Source: Sphagnum compactum | Lineage: Eukaryota; Bryophyta; Sphagnopsida; Sphagnales | Assembly (NCBI GenBank): GCA_965153455.1 | Contig: OZ234497.1 | Span: forward strand, 1,240,001 to 1,304,000 | Direction of reading: 5' to 3' | DNA length: 64,000 nucleotides | Shown: one piece after another, positions 45,971 through 57,859 of the stretch | How positions within the stretch are numbered: the first letter of the stretch is position 1 | Layout: each line of letters opens with the position of its first letter | Notes under the pieces: model-generated | Databases searched by the model: none | What the model was told of the DNA's origin: nothing | Seen by the model: only the letters and a program-made list of their open reading frames with translations | Translations under genes and position numbers: made by a program

Positions 45971-48160
45971 AACTTTTTATTTATGCCAAAAAAAGAGTCT
46001 AACAACATGAATTTATATTCAAATGAAAGTATTCAATTGGAATCCCACTTTTTTATTCTTTTGAAGCACAATAATAGACCCAATCAACAAGCCATTGGCA
46101 CCCCCAAGTCAAGATTAGTGGCAAAAGATCAATAAACTTTTCACCTATACACACATTACTTGGTTAGAACTTTGAACTCAAAACTTCTTTTGAAATCTCA
46201 AGGTCCCAAACAGGGCTATATCATTGAACCATTGCCCTTGGAGTATCGTTAAAAAGTTTTGTTTTCAATAACACAAATGTTCATGTTGATCAAAATTAAA
46301 TGAATCACACATGTAACAACAATATCATATCCATTCACTTTTACATCTTTGCAAAATCCCAAATAATAACTTACTCTTTAAATTTTTTAGTAATTTCATT
46401 TCACAATAACATGTAACCAGTTTCATGTCTTTCACCCAAAAAAATAACATGGTTGTTAGGTTGCTTTTGATAACAATGGCTAACAACCTATAATTTATTG
46501 AACTAATGGTATAATCACACCTACTGGTTCTTAATTTACAAATTTTAGTCTTCACATAAATTAACATTAAGGTTTAGGTTACTTACCTCTAATAATGTCT
46601 AGACATGTTAACCTAATATTATCTAGGTATAGACATGTGTTTACACCTAATGTCAAAATAACAACTACTTTAGGTTTATTAATCTAACAAAAATTTAATT
46701 TATAATTTCTTCCAGACTTGATTAGACCCCAAATTAACATTTCGGCAAAAGTAGCTAGCTTTAACATTGTGACAAAAGTTGGCAAAAGTGGCTACACTTT
46801 CATCACTTCTAGACATAGTGTGTCACAATTCATTTCCATGTGTCTCCTTGTGAAGATCTATCTTGCTTTTACACATTTCTTCTTGATGTGTTGTCTTTGT
46901 GTAATTCTTGGAATTCCATCGAACTGCACACAACCTTCTTCAAGCATGGTGTTTTTTTGTTTTCTTTAAGAATGTTTCTTTTTTGTTCTTTTGTATGTGC
47001 TAGTTTTGTATCTTTTGTTTTTGTGTTGATAGAGTTTGAAAATGAGTCTACAATTCCTACAATAATTTTTGTTTTGCTAATTTTGTTGTTGCAAATGATG
47101 CATTTTCAAATGGATATGTCACCTTTTTTTTCAAATTTGGTGCAAAATTTGATTGCTACAACTAATGTCCAAGTTGTCATTACATCTATGTGCGTAAATC
47201 ATCACAAGATTGTTTTCAATTTGAAAGGGTTGCATACAAAACTTGGCCATTGGGTGAAATTGATGTCAACAACTTGGTTTTCCATCTGTTTGTTTGTAAA
47301 GCACAATGATGCACATTGGCTCCAAATTAACTTCTGAAGGAAAAAATAAACGTGTCATTTGCCATTGCTGATTTTTTGAAGCCTTTGATTCGTAAGCAAG
47401 ACACACAATATAAATTGTTGGGTGAAAACAAACTACAAGGGGGCCAACTTGGGTAGTTTCATAACTTTTGTAGGTGTATATTTCATAAAATATACACCTA
47501 CAAAATGTGTTACATTTAATTTTGTTTCACTTTTGGTGTTTATGCTTGATAATTTGATTTTCACAAAGTTAATGTAATATGATATTATTAGAAAAAAAAA
47601 TTAAAAGATTAAATTCAAATAATAATGTTTATGAAATATGTAATATAATAGAACCCATTTTTTTTAAAGACTACAATAGGTTTCAGTTTGAATTAATCAG
47701 CCAAAAAATGTTTCAAATGAAAATTTAAAAAATGAGCCACCTCACATAACTTGTCATCTTCCATTTGAAAATGATTGTTTGTCAAAATGTTAATTTACCA
47801 CATACTTAATTATGGTTATCACCCTAAAAAACACCCATTTGTGATATGATAATTATCAAACTTTTCACATGGTTCACAAACTTATTTCAATCGTATGGAA
47901 TCACAATGTTTAGTAGGTATTACAAATTTCATAAAGACTAAAAATCTTTTTAATCATTTCTTAAATATATTTTCATTAGTGGAGGTAAGCATGAGGGCTC
48001 AAAACGCAATTTGAAATTTCAAAGCGCCACGTGGCCACAAGCATTTTCATAATATGTTTTTCTTGTAGCCTTCCTTTCACAACTTTTGAATTATTGTGAT
48101 AGTCATTAATTACATCGACAATAAAAAGAATTCAATAGCTATCTATTTTTTTGGTGTTGT
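45971..48160. other. Unassigned DNA with one long unexplained ORF
   Basis: The ORF 46840-47337 (plus, 165 codons) is long for AT-rich DNA and includes the hydrophobic LFCSFVCASFVSFVFVL, then LGHWVKLMSTTW. I recognise no family. It begins inside an earlier open frame (46718-46969), so it may be a transposon relic. A perfect hairpin follows it (47466-47505). Nothing else is recognised. Confidence 0.3.
47466..47505. repeat. Perfect 18-bp hairpin, 4-base loop
   Basis: TTTTGTAGGTGTATATTT (47466-47483) is followed by CATA and its exact reverse complement (47488-47505). It lies 129 bases after the stop of the 46840-47337 ORF. It could be the core of a fold-back element or a structured transcript end. 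Confidence 0.9.
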
Positions 48161-48600
48161 CATAAGTACAGTAGGTGGTGGGGGTGGGTTCGTTTTTTTC
48201 TTTCTGCCAAAATTACAGTAAAGAAAGGTTTGGGTTCGTTTTTTCTTCCTACCATAAGTACAGTAGGTGGTGGGATTTATTTGCATTTTTTTCACAATGC
48301 AATGATGAAGAGGAGCAACAGTTCTTTGACAAAGGATGAAAATTTCGGCATTCTGGAGCTTGCTTGCTTGCTATACAAGTAGCCTATCCTTGCTGTCATA
48401 ATTACAATAAGGGAAGGTTTGGGTTCGTTTTTTCTTACTGCCATAAGTATAATAGGTGGTGGGATTTAATTTGTGTTTTCTCTCACGCTGCAATGATGAA
48501 AAGGAGGAATAGTTCTTTGACAAAGGATGAGATATCGACGTTCTACAGCTTGCTTGTTGCGCAAGTAGCCTGTCCAAAGGCTCACAAGAGGACTGCAACA
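48161..48600. repeat. Tandem repeat, about 190-bp unit, two full copies plus a partial
   Basis: The block CATAAGTACAGTAGGTGGTG starts at 48161, 48253 and (with changes) 48442. The AATGATGAA(G/A)AGGAG block starts at 48301 and 48492, 191 bases apart. Each full copy contains GGTTTGGGTTCGTTTTTTCT and a short open stretch, MMKR(S/R)NSSLTKDE. The copies differ by scattered substitutions and small indels. Confidence 0.8.
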
Positions 48601-49639
48601 AATTTGAGCAGCTATTATTGTGTTCATTAGATAGATGACAAAAATTTTCAAAAGTAAAAACTAGGTTAAAGTAACAGAAAAAAAAACCCCTTTGATTTTG
48701 TACATGATTTTTTACATCTGCAATTTAATGCTCATAGCTGATTTATGTGATGTTTGATTCCATGACTACATGATGGATAAAACGGTGGTGGGTCATCATT
48801 ATTAGTAACAGCAGTAATTTCGATTTAAGTGCCAAAACAAGTGAAAAGGAAGTACAACAGCACACTGCAAATAATTCAAACTGGTGTGTTTCATGAACCA
48901 TTGGAACAAAATAAACAAAACCCTTCCTTCATGTATATAAATATTTATAAAATTATTGAACTTTTATTTGCTCATGGTTGCTTCAAAGTTTAGATTTTTT
49001 TAATATTAATATGAGATGTACCCACATCTAATTGATAAAATCAATAATAAGCAATCTAAATTCCAATGAGTGTTAATTGGATTTTGGTGTTTCAATTTCC
49101 AAAACCAACCACAATATTAAAACACACATTACTTTTAAAATCATTATGAATAAAAAGAATTTTGATAAAAATTCTTTATAAAAATATGAATTTAGATGCC
49201 CTTCACCCACTTTGCATTATTTACTATATTTATTGAACATCAATTTAAAAAAGTTTTGAAACAAAATTTTGTTTTGTTTCTTCTTAACTATGACCATGCA
49301 TTGGACATCCAATTTACTTGGTAGGAAAAAGAAAAAAAATGACCCAACAATTGAAAGGGGAAAAACATGAATACCCTTCATAAAATTGGGCATTAGGCCT
49401 ACCTCCACTCAAGGTCCCAGAAGGGACTAACTAGTTTTTTAGTATTATGTGACATTTTTTTTTTTGCACAAATATACTCTAGTTAACATCACATCATATG
49501 AATTAAAAAATGAAATTTCTTTGGCATTTTATTTCTTTGGGTTTTGATCTACCATAATATGTAAAAACATTGTGAAAATCTTTCATAATAATGACATGGT
49601 TGAAGTTCAAACATGGAACCCTTAAAAAATAGTACAATG
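48601..49639. other. Unassigned AT-rich DNA
   Basis: No gene, element end or RNA is recognised. It lies upstream of the Harbinger relic and may contain its 5' end. Confidence 0.35.
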
Positions 49640-51690
49640 TGACAATAATCTTGGCCCCCCCCCATAGTGTGCTTTCATTCTATTGATGATAGTGGAGGTG
49701 CAACTATCTTGTGCCTGTACAAGATTACACAAAGTTGTAATCTACTAATTTGTGGTGAATTGTTTGTGATGGGTCAATCAACAATTTTGCTCTTTCTAAA
49801 AGAGGTCATCATAGCTTTCAACATTAGTTTCAAGAAGTTCATTTTTTAGCCATCTAGGGATAAGATGGATGTAATATGTAGGGATTAAAACTTTTGTGGT
49901 TTCCCGAGTATTTAAGGGGCCATTTATGGTACAAATATTTCTACTTCCAAACTTATAGGACATTTTTGTGATGATTATTTCTACCACAAAATTGGAGGCT
50001 ATAGTGTTGTTTGTCAAGTAAATGTAGATCGTAAGAAACAATTTATTTACATTTTTGTTGGTCTTCCAAGAAGTGTAAATGACTCAAGAGTTCTTAGATG
50101 ATTTAGGTTATACTTTTATGTTCAATCTCATGGACTTTTTAATGTAGTTAAAGGTCAAGCAAGTGTGTGACCTAAAAGGAGCCCTAAAATGAAAAAGTTG
50201 CCAAAGGACTGCCTTAAATTGGTAGTTGAGGGAGCACAAAGATTGAGATGTGCACTCTGACTGTATGAGGCTAGGAATAGTATGTTTTTGTTTTGTGTGT
50301 TTTATGATCAGGTTGTGCATTCATGGAGACAGGAAAAAAAGGTGTTCTATTCCCCTAATTTTAGAATGTGAATCTTCATGTTTATTTATGTTTGGTTTTT
50401 TCTCTTCATGAAGAATGGTTGATTTTTACTTGCTTGGATTGGTGCATGAGATTGTTGAAGGATGAGGTGTTGCAAATTGATTTGGAGAAAGGGTGCTGGA
50501 GCTTGATAAAGGAGGGCAGAGTTAAATGTTTCGATTTTGGTTGTTGGAAGATGTAAGATTTTTGTTGTGTGGATCAGTGGGTAGCTACTAGTTTTTCTTC
50601 CGTTGTGTTGGTAGTTGTTAGGATGTTGGTTATGTGTGTAACGAACAATATGAGAGGTTGGTGTCAAGAGTTGATGAAAACTCTAGGTGGTCCAAGCTGC
50701 AAGGGAATGCATGTGTTGTGATTTGAAGTTTCCTATAGAATGGATGATATTGTTGCACATTACTGAAGTAGAGGTTGGGATGATGGGATGTTGGGCGTGA
50801 GAAATCTTAAATTGTATCCTACTTGGGGAAGAAACAAAGACTCAAAATTTAGGTTGGATTGCATACCTAGAACATCAACCATCCAACTTGATTTTGGCTC
50901 ACTCTAGTAGTGGTTCATAGGAACTTAGTGAACAACATCCAAGTTAAAGCCATACACCATATGTAGAAGCTTTAAAAGGGATTTGGTTTGTTGTAGTGAA
51001 AACAAATAGCAAACCCTGTCATGTAGCAGAAAACATTATGCATACATTAAAGGTGGGATTAGCAGCTCAAATGGACTAAAGGAACAATGAGTGACCTGAT
51101 CTTGGCTAAACATCTTTTATTCATTTAGATTAAATGTGTGTGTATAGTCAGCTCATGTTTTAATTGTGGATAAACATGACTAGATTCAAGTTCATAAGAT
51201 TTTATAGTTGGTTGTAAATTTAAGTATTGATACATATAAATGGTAAGATTTTAGGATACAATTTGTAATGTGCTAGGGATTCTAGCACTTTACGATTATC
51301 TATAGAATGTCTTGCTACATTTGTGGTTATCCCTTTTTTGGCCAAAAGTGTTCCTCCATGTTTGTTAGGAGACAAGGGGTATCCCTTGCTATTATGGTTA
51401 ATGACACCACACAAAGAAAGAGATCACAACATCCTTGAGGCACTTTATAACAAAAAGCATAAGCGAAATTGATCTGTTGTAAAAAATGCCTTGAATATAC
51501 TCATGAATACATTTCATGAGCTGTACGGATAAGCATAAATGCACATTATTTTGTTCTTGAATTGGTCATTTGATGTTGCTTATTGCATAACCTATTGATA
51601 CATCATAATGAGATGTGGAATAGATCATAAATGTATTACAAGAGGAAATTGTTGTTATTCAAGATTGTAGTTGCTTAAGACAATGTTGCA
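49640..51690 (+). pseudogene. PIF/Harbinger (DDE) transposase relic, interrupted
   Basis: Frame 2 reads CGELFVMGQSTILLFLKEVI, GAIYGTNISTSK, YHKIGGYSVVCQVNVDRK, IFVGLPRSVNDSRVL and SHGLFNVVKGQASV up to 50165, with point stops but no frameshift. After an insertion the protein resumes in frame: PPCLLGDKGYPLLLWLMTPH, EALYNKKHKR, VVKNALNILMNTFHELYG. This is the order of a Harbinger nuclease. Of the catalytic residues, the first Asp (expected in AIDGTHI) is Tyr, the second Asp (SVNDSRVL) is present, and the Glu (expected in VENAF) is Lys. It is therefore inactive. Terminal repeats were not found. Confidence 0.8.
50166..51345. mobile_element. 1.2-kb insertion in the Harbinger transposase
   Basis: AAGTG occurs at 50161-50165 and again at 51346-51350. 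Removing the DNA between them, with one repeat, rejoins the transposase frame exactly. The insert starts TGTGACC and ends GGCCAA, so it is nearly, but not quite, of LTR form. Its interior has no recognised coding sequence. The family is unknown. Confidence 0.6.
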
Positions 51691-54141
51691 GTAATTAAAA
51701 GAGGAAAAGTTTTGGGTGAACAACAATGGGCTAAACTTGAAATATATCTAAGGAGACAAAGAAACATGGTCTGAACAAAAAACTTGGGACATACAAAATA
51801 TGCCTTTGAATTTGCAATGACTTCTTTAAGGGTGAAAGCACATTAAGGGTGAACCACTTTTGTTAAAAAAAGGTGAGTATAACAAGTATTATAGTACACA
51901 ATAAGTTAAAATCTTGATGGCATCCTTTGATTAACCTAAACATAAGCAAAAATCTTTAGAATTTGCACAACAACATTTTGGAACTCAAAGTTCATTTTGA
52001 GTCAAAATTAATCTTAATCCAATAGTTAGATGAGGAGGATTGATAAAATCAATGTACATAAAGTACATAACTTATAGTTTTTCAATGGCCATGTAGTTTT
52101 TAGATTAAGTCTAAAGCTAATAAAATATACTTAAAACAAGTAAAAATAATCCAAGATGTGATGTCCATATGTTACCAAAATAATTAATTGCAGAAAGATT
52201 ATTCTTGTGATTACAATTTTTTGGGGGCTTGGTGTGCTTTCACCTTTAAAGTGAAATGGGCATAATGACAATGTATCTCTTTCAAGTTTTTAACAAACAT
52301 CTATCTAAAGGTAATTGAATTGAATTATCATATCTATTTATTATCTTTTAACATATTGAAATGAATTTTGAAATTTTTTTTTTTGGTTCTATAATACTTG
52401 AATTCTTGTTTTTTCTAGTAAAATGAAAATGAATTCATGGAAATTGAAAAATGAAAAGTTCAAATGAACTTGAAATGTGTTTTTGTTTTTTACAATATAG
52501 TGAAAGTGAATTTTCATTCAAGTTTGTGTTATTATCTTTTGGGTGCATTCACAATTGGGGTACCACAACAAGAACCATGACACCTTTTTGTCTTGTATAC
52601 TGAGTTTTGAAATAAGGATTCAATAAAATGAATGTTTTGAAATGTTAAACATTAAAATGTGGATATGTATGTTTAAGCTTTCAACCAAATAAGTGTTATA
52701 ATGAATGATTCAAATCAATTGAACAAATTTTGAATGTTTTGTTCAAGCATAATCCAAAAAGGAATGTTAGACTACAAGACATTTCTAGAAATGACATACT
52801 CTCATTTGGAGTGCCAAAACCCTATTAAGCATGAAAACATGGTAAAGTAGACCTGAAAATTACCTTGCAACATAAATGGAAAATGGTCATCAAGTAGGCA
52901 TTGATATATTACATTTCAAAATATTATAAACTTTAATGTTATGAAATTCTTTGACTTTGCTACAATTATATTTTAAAACCACATGTTCAAAGTAGGTTTG
53001 TATATATTCATCAAAATTCAAACATATGTCACAACCTACAACACAAATTAAAATTCAAGCACAAGTAGATTAAATATTGGATCTTTTTATTTTAAAGTCA
53101 ATGGCATGTTAAATACATTAATGGACTTTTAAATTTTTCACAGTAGAATCAAAATGTATTTAACTTCTAATGTAGAAGTAGAATGAACACAATATTAACC
53201 TGTTAGTTTCATTCCTACTTGTTACTTACTTTTTATTATACTAAAGTTTCTCAAATTTTGTATTCAACTCATCAAAACTCATTGGAAGCATGGAGGTTTC
53301 CATATTGAGATTTTAAAAAAGTTTCGAATCTACTTTCTAATTACGTTTATGTTGAAAAACTACCATATTAAAAATTTAGATTTGGGTGAATGTACTTTTT
53401 GGTCCACTTTACCATATTTGAATCCTTACAAACATCAAATAACGTCATGTTTTTTCACCCATGTCTCATGTATATTTTTCCAAACCTTTGGAATGTAATT
53501 TTTTAATTTACATATCTAATTTGGTTGTCCTAATTAGCATAGCCTTTGTTATGAAAAAAATCCAAGATTCTATTATCAATTCCACAAAATTTGGTAATTA
53601 TCATAGTAAAAATTTGTGCCATCATATTGAACATGCTTTATTCAATTTGTGGTTTAAATATGCAAAATTTGAAGACATATTGTTAGTTTTGTTGAGTTTT
53701 TTTTTATAGTCCTATTGTAGTGGGACACAGTTCCTAAATCATTTTTCAGGATACTTGAAGAGATGTTTTAATCATCCAAATCACAAAGAATCACCACCAT
53801 TTTAATCAAAAGTATGTGAATATCTAATGAAAAATGAAAATCTACCAAATAAATTATTTTGTAAATGTAATGATCAATTCAAAATAATGGCTTGAGAATG
53901 ATTTTGGGGCAAGACATTCCTTGTGTACCCCAACCTTGAGTGGACCATTTTGTAGCAGAATCAACAAAGGTTTTTGGTTTGTCCTTCTTGAACATCATCC
54001 CCATTACTATTATAATCCAAAAATAGCTTGGACCATATTTTTTTGTGTGTTGTTCATTTCAACATTTATAGACTTGAAGTAGTCAATTTGTTCAACATTT
54101 TTGGACTTTAAGATTTCCAATTTTGAAAGTTTTTCTTGGGC
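51691..54141. other. Unassigned AT-rich DNA
   Basis: No gene is recognised. The ORF 53461-53709 has no known domain. This could be the interior of the Harbinger-type element if the 54142-54681 ORF belongs to it. Confidence 0.35.
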
Positions 54142-54681
54142 TTATGCATGGCATTCCACAATTTCCAAGTTGGTTGTGTTCATTTTATTTGTCAATGCCA
54201 CCATCATCTTGTTCCTTGGTTTGATTGCTTCCACCATGCAATTGAGTGTTGAAAATGACTTTCTTTTCATTCTTTTGTTCCTAGGAGTTCCATGACCAAC
54301 AATAGGTGGAGGTTTGATGATTTTCATTGAATAAGAATCCTCCTTTTCAAGTGATGTATCTTCCTCAGTGATCTTGTGCATGTACTCTTGAAAGGTCCTT
54401 AGTGGGATTGGGTCTTCTTGTGTGCTTGTTGGAGGAGTATTGTGTGTTGCATGGGTGTTGGGATTTCTTTTGGCAAGTGTTGGTGGTGTAGCAAATTCCA
54501 ATGACATTTTTTGCCCATGTGAAATGATGGGGGAACCAAGTAAATTTATTTTTTTTCGTTCAAGGTCTGGTTGTACCACATTAAATCTAAAGACATTGTC
54601 ATTTGGTGCCATTAGATCATGCACATGTGCAGGACATAACATGTGGTGACCCACCATCAACAAGTGAATCAATTCATACAC
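54142..54681 (-). pseudogene. Unrecognised ORF, possibly a Harbinger-associated protein
   Basis: 179 codons, starting MYELIHLLMVGHHMLCPAHV and followed by a polar, Pro/Thr-rich part (HATHNTPPTSTQED) and a basic stretch (RNKRMKRKSF). Upstream frames are closed, so the N-terminus is probably lost. Plant Harbinger elements often carry a second ORF for a SANT/Myb-like DNA-binding protein, and the ELIHLLM...HVHD start reminds me of the linker region of such proteins. This is inference only, encouraged by the transposase relic 2.5 kb away on the other strand. Confidence 0.3.
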
Positions 54682-57600
54682 CTCCTTGTTGAAGCATATT
54701 CGAACTTGTCTTCTATTGCAGAGTAAGATCCTAGTACCTTGTGTTGTTTCACGTTGAGTTCATGTAATCAAATATCAATGCACTTGAAAACTCTATATAC
54801 TACACCCCAATTGTCCTTACATGCATCATTATTTCTTGGCAATGGTGAGTTCCACTTGCATTTACAAAATCTACAATTTTCTACCACTTGCATTTTACAT
54901 CCTTGAATCGATATTTCAAATCAACCATGTTTAACCTTGTTATGTACTCCTCTCGTTTTGCTTGGATTAATGCCATCACTTCTTGATGCTCTTAATTTGA
55001 TTGTCAAGACTTCTTGGTGCTCAATTTCTTAAAGTTAGATTCAACTTTAAACACAATAATTTTCATCTGTTTTTGGATTTTTCCACCTTTCCCCCTTTGT
55101 GATGGTTAACCTTTTCTTTCATCTTGGCAAATGTCTACATTCTTATGTTCATTTTCCAAATCTACTCCATAGATTTGTTGTTAGTGAGTTGAATTGTATC
55201 GATGATGAAATTTGACAATGAAAATCATGGATGCAATTACCTAGATTGTGATTCTATACAACATCGTCAAGTTTTGTAATGATGTTGCTTGCACATTTTG
55301 TGTAATCTCATAGTCTTGTACAATTGATTGATGTGCCTAAAGTGAAGTTGTGTCATGGAGTTTGAAGTTTGGGAAGCACACTTGAAATTTTAACGATGGT
55401 GGATGTGTTCAACTATGGAATCTAAATGTTTGGAAACATGTTCAAGTCTTGGCAATAGTGAATGTGTTTTGATAGAAGGCACTAATGTCAATGATGTCTT
55501 GGCAATGATAATTGCACACGTGATAGAAGGTGCATATGATGACTTTTGAACTTATAATTTAACACACATTTACAAGACCAAAAATCAACCTCCAATGTAA
55601 CAATGCACTTTTAGTTCATTTTTATTTACCTCGAGTGACCATTAAACAATTTCTATTAAGCTGCCTTGTTTCTTAACAATGGCTTAACATTGAGTGCTAT
55701 GACAAATTTTTGTGTTAACTATATCATTAGGTGTGAATGTTGTTATTTTAAAAATGTCTTAACATTCAATTTACATCCGTGTTAGCACTTGGTGTGACCA
55801 TACCGTAATCTACTATATTTAATATTGAAACTACTGTCGGATTGGTACTTCAACACTTGGTGGCTAGAAGGTAGGTAGTAGGTAGATGCATGTGAATGAT
55901 TAGTACATATCTAACCATGGTTAGTTAGAGGGCAGGTTTCCTGTCTGGGCACCATTCCTCACCTTCAAGAAGTGGGGTTCAAGTTTTGAATCTCCTATAG
56001 ATTTTGACCCCACATTAAATTGGACCAACAAGAGGACAGCTCACTATGCCATGGTTCATGACCCTTCTATTTTGTCACAAACCCTAATCATAGATGAACC
56101 CCCCCCCCCCCCTATTTGGTCTCTCTCCCCCCTTTTGAAGAACCTCTTCCCTACCCTACACTAACAACAAGTGTTGGGGAAAGGGTTAGGGGGCGGCGGG
56201 AGAGGGGGGAAATCAGGGTTGGTCGGTTCTTGCCTACCTATTCAAGGGAACACTTAGGTTTCTATTCTACGAAGAGGAAACGCCAGTGTTTAGGTCCTGT
56301 TCAATTCTTCACCAAGTTTCAAAACCCAGTGTAGTTCCTATCTGGTTCCCAGCTTGATGGGGTTGGTTGCAGATCTAGTGTTTTGGTAGAATTATTGGAC
56401 CCACTTCCTAGTTCTCAGTTAACTCCAGTTAGTTCGGTTATTTGGGTTAGATCTGGTTATGTTAGGGAACTATGAGTCCGGTTCCTCTTGGATGGCAACA
56501 CAGAATGAGGGGTCAGTTCCAGTCCTCATTCTGTGAAGTGTCCCCAGTTTGCAGCCCCCGGGTTTTAGAACCAGTTCCAAATCACAAGTTGATTACAATT
56601 CCAGTTCCAGCGATAAGAAACCAGAAAGAACTCTTGGCTCTAAAGTGGGTGAGTCCCCACCGAAAGCTGATAAGGATGGTTAAAGACCAGTGTTGGGCGG
56701 GTATCACCTTTTGAACATACCAGCTGACACTGGTGTTGAATCTATTTGAAAAACATCATACCAGCTGGTGCAAAAAATTCTATTAAATCCTGCTCATCAA
56801 GATCTTTCCAACAACATCAAAGGTACATTCCAATTCCTCCCAAAATTTCAGCTACTATTAAATTTAATTTTCAGCTAAGAAATCATTCAATATCCAAGAA
56901 CTTTTGCACCGCAAGTCCAAATGTCATGGAACCAAGCCCATGCACTCCTCCTTGTCAAGAGCTTTGGAAAGACACCAAGGACACGCTCTGAAGCATCCTG
57001 CTTGCTTCAGTGGATCTCATAACTACAAAAGAAAAGAAAAGAAAACTACCTCCCTTCATAGATAGATATAGTCCTGGTATTACCTCAAGTGCCTACCACA
57101 CGGGTACTAGAATGAGGCTGGTATTCACTCATGTCATACTAGTTTGGTTGGTTCTTTTGATACCAGGGCCAGTTTCAGTGTACATACCCTGGTTCCAGCC
57201 TGGTACCTGCCGAATACCAAGAGTTAAGAGCTGGTGGGACCTTGGTTTGTCCTTTTAGTACAAGTGATTTTGTTTGTGGCCGAATTTCTGCCATTTTGTG
57301 AAAAATATTTCGAAAAAGAATATTCTGTTGAAAATTCTTTGTTTACTGGAAATAGAATTTTCCAAAAAACGAATTTTTCATTAAGAAAATTGTAAAAATC
57401 GCCTCAATTGCCTACAATACAAAAGGGTGCTTAAGATTTTTATTTTTTTATTTCATATTTTGAATATTACCAGATTTTGGATAAAATATACTGATGGATA
57501 ATCACCACTTGAGCAAAATCACAAAATTGAAAAAATAAAAACACACACACTGGTGTGCCACAGACCTCTTTCTAGAGAATTCAAATAATTTATAATATAA

Positions 57601-57767
57601 TTTAATATTGATTTAACTGTTATTTTAAAAAACCCTTTGTTCCAGAAGGCGCCACGTTGGGACAAGGCCACAGAGCCGGCGCCCCACCACCACCCCACAC
57701 GCACGAAATTCCAGTGGGACTGCCTTTTTATTGTGCGTCTATGTGGGAGAGACAAAGTCCCCTCCAG
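54682..57767. other. Unassigned DNA upstream of TFIIA-gamma
   Basis: No gene is recognised. It includes a C run (about 56100-56112). About 56280-57250 is unusually rich in CCAGTTCC/GGTTCC/CTGGT words, with small ORFs (56472-56714, 56746-56991, 57010-57258) lacking domains. AT-rich DNA follows (57300-57620), then a GC-rich promoter region. The ORF 57519-57755 on the minus strand crosses that promoter and is probably spurious. Confidence 0.4.
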
Positions 57768-57776
57768 CTATATAAG
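57768..57776 (+). promoter_or_regulatory. TATA box of the TFIIA-gamma gene
   Basis: CTATATAAG lies 84 bases upstream of the ATG, so transcription should start near 57800 and the leader is about 60 bases, with CT-rich stretches (CTTTCTCC). Confidence 0.7.
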
Positions 57777-57859
57777 CTTCGTTGCTCCGTAACCGACTTT
57801 CTCCCCGAGCTTCTTGACGAGAGCGAGTGAGAGGGGGGCAGTAGGAGGGGAAAGAAACA

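Noticed and set aside
47466-47505. Rho-independent terminator
   Set aside because: The window is eukaryotic and no U-tract follows in the required place; described only as a hairpin.
56100-56334. 72-codon ORF after a C run, as a gene start
   Set aside because: No domain, no conserved context and low-complexity surroundings.
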